In this document: piece after piece, positions 6,603-7,941 of the stretch
Numbering within the stretch: the first letter of the stretch is position 1
Layout: each line of letters opens with the position of its first letter
Assembly: GCA_003228495.1 (NCBI GenBank)
Contig: QIDY01000275.1
Coordinates: 1-7,941, forward strand
Source: Nitrospirota bacterium
GTDB lineage: Bacteria > Nitrospirota > Nitrospiria > Nitrospirales > UBA8639
DNA length: 7,941 nt
Direction of reading: 5' to 3'
Position numbers and translations under genes: made by a program
Notes under the pieces: generated by a model
Database searches by the model: none
Told to the model about the DNA's origin: nothing
The model's input: only the letters and a program-made list of their open reading frames with translations

Positions 6603-7941
6603 AGCGAGGCTCCCTATTGATCATTGATGACGAGCCGTTGATGCGGGTGTCCATGGTGGATGCGCTCACGGCGGTCGGCTATGAAGTTGAGGAAGCCAGT
6701 ACCGGCATAGAAGGATTGGAGCGATTGCAGGCTTTCGAATTTAATTTGGTCATTACGGATTTACGACTACCCGGAGCAGATGGGCTTCAGATTGTCTCAC
6801 AATGCAAAGAACAATGGCCCAATACCGAAGTGATTGTCATTACCGCACATGGTTCGGTCGATACGGCTGTCCATGCTATGAAAGGTGGGGCATACGATTA
6901 TATTACGAAACCCTTTTCCATGGATGAGCTATTATTGAGCGTGAAACGTGTTTGTGCAATGGTGTCTCTGCGTGAAGAGAATCGGGTTTTACGTGACGAA
7001 TTAGAGCATAAATTTAGTTTTCAAGGGATCGTGGGGAAAAACGAACGAATGCGTCAAGTGTTGGAGAAGGTCAAGCTTGTCGCGAACACGGACTCTACGG
7101 TGTTAATCGTTGGGGAGAGTGGAACCGGAAAGGAATTGGTTGCGAATGCTATTCATGCCAATAGCGTCAGATGCCAGCATGCGCTCATTAAAATCAGTTG
7201 TGCGGCGCTTCCTGAAACGCTATTAGAAGCAGAATTATTTGGCCACGAAAAAGGTGCCTTTACCGGGGCGCTTCGACAGCGATGCGGACGGTTTGAATTA
7301 GCCCACCAGGGCACATTATTTTTGGATGAAATTGGAGAAATTTCACCTGTTGTCCAGATTAAATTGCTTCGAGTGTTGCAGGAACGTCAGTTCGAGAGAG
7401 TTGGCGGGAATGAGACGATTAATGTTGATGTGCGGTTGGTCTGTGCCACGCAAAAGGATCTGCGGAAAGAAGTGGAGCAGGGACGGTTTCGTGAAGATCT
7501 GTATTACCGCTTGAATGTGGTGCCTGTTCAGCTTCCGCCACTACGCGAACGTCGTGAGGATATTTTGACCCTTGCCCAGCATTTTTTGAAAACGTTGACC
7601 ACCAGAAATCAACAAGAAGACAAAACCTTGTCTCGTCAAGCTCGGGAGGTTCTTTTTCGATATGGGTTTCCTGGAAATGTGCGTGAATTGGAAAATACCA
7701 TCGAGCGGGCAGTCGCATTGGCACAGCAATCTCGAGAAATCCAGGTTGCGGACCTGTGCGGGCAAAGCCAATGTCCCTATTCAGGTGGGGAACCCCAAAA
7801 GGATTGTGGGTTTTGCGGAGAGCCGGATAGAAGAAATAGCCTGAAAAGCGGGATGATGGAAACGTTAGCCAGGGCCCGAGAGCAATTCGAACGGAACCAC
7901 ATTCTTGAAATACTCCAGCGAACCGGATGGAGTCGAACCAC
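6599..7941 (+). CDS. NtrC-family sigma54-dependent response regulator (3' end outside window)
   Basis: The frame stays open from ATG 6599 to the right edge, giving 447 complete codons. Compared with usual family lengths, only a few tens of residues should be missing. Receiver domain (about 5-118): acidic Asp10/Asp11, phospho-acceptor Asp54, Thr82 and Lys104, the same numbers as in NtrC. AAA+ domain (about 144-375): Walker A G-E-S-G-T-G-K at 172-178, the sigma54-contact loop G-A-F-T-G-A at 219-224, Walker B with D243-E244, F-R-E-D-L-Y-Y-R-L at 297-305 and F-P-G-N-V-R-E-L at 357-364. All are intact, so it should be a competent ATP-driven activator of sigma54 polymerase. The linker at 380-410 carries four clustered cysteines (387, 392, 403, 406). 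A Fis-type DNA-binding domain begins around 420 (F-E-R-N-H-I-L-E-I-L) and is cut at its recognition part. It is translationally coupled to the kinase, its likely phosphodonor. Target promoters are not identifiable here. Confidence 0.95.
   Translation, partial: MKRGSLLIIDDEPLMRVSMVDALTAVGYEVEEASTGIEGLERLQAFEFNLVITDLRLPGADGLQIVSQCKEQWPNTEVIVITAHGSVDTAVHAMKGGAYDYITKPFSMDELLLSVKRVCAMVSLREENRVLRDELEHKFSFQGIVGKNERMRQVLEKVKLVANTDSTVLIVGESGTGKELVANAIHANSVRCQHALIKISCAALPETLLEAELFGHEKGAFTGALRQRCGRFELAHQGTLFLDEIGEISPVVQIKLLRVLQERQFERVGGNETINVDVRLVCATQKDLRKEVEQGRFREDLYYRLNVVPVQLPPLRERREDILTLAQHFLKTLTTRNQQEDKTLSRQAREVLFRYGFPGNVRELENTIERAVALAQQSREIQVADLCGQSQCPYSGGEPQKDCGFCGEPDRRNSLKSGMMETLARAREQFERNHILEILQRTGWSRT

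Noticed and set aside
7326..7844. Several short open frames on both strands within the regulator region
   Set aside because: The frame from 6599 encodes uninterrupted AAA+ motifs through this region, so the others are shadows. The apparent absence of one long closed ORF is due only to the window edge.

Overview
The window holds a compact, all-plus-strand bacterial gene row: the 3' end of tgt (queuine tRNA-ribosyltransferase), then yajC, secD and secF (accessory subunits of the Sec export machinery), then a large membrane-bound sensor histidine kinase and its partner, an NtrC-type sigma54-dependent response regulator whose last residues run off the right edge. Almost every base is coding. The non-coding gaps are 163 bp (tgt-yajC), 38 bp (secD-secF) and about 73 bp (secF-kinase). 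I see no tRNA, rRNA, CRISPR array, transposase or phage gene.

The tgt-yajC-secD-secF order is a widespread bacterial housekeeping arrangement, so it does not identify the organism. Separate secD and secF genes, moderate base composition, a multi-PAS kinase and a sigma54 activator fit a Gram-negative environmental bacterium. A Nitrospirota-like origin is my guess from the general look of the proteins. It is low confidence and untested.

Layout: 1-230 is the Tgt C-terminus with its zinc site. 231-393 is a spacer with nested inverted repeats and no clear promoter. 394-3316 is the yajC-secD-secF export cluster, in which yajC and secD overlap by ATGA. 3317-3389 is a short spacer leading to a kinase with an ambiguous GTG start and a possible seven-codon leader ORF. 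3390-6602 is the kinase (TM, Cache-like sensor, TM, HAMP, three PAS, HisKA, HATPase_c). 6599-7941 is the response regulator (REC, AAA+ with GAFTGA, Cys-rich linker, start of a Fis-type HTH), also joined by ATGA.

Functionally, YajC, SecD and SecF work with SecYEG to pull proteins across the inner membrane using the proton gradient. The kinase and regulator form a complete pair predicted to turn an extracytoplasmic (and possibly PAS-sensed cytoplasmic) signal into sigma54-dependent transcription. Nothing in the window shows what they regulate. The least ordinary feature is a four-cysteine cluster, C-x4-C-x10-C-x2-C, in the linker between the AAA+ and DNA-binding domains of the regulator.
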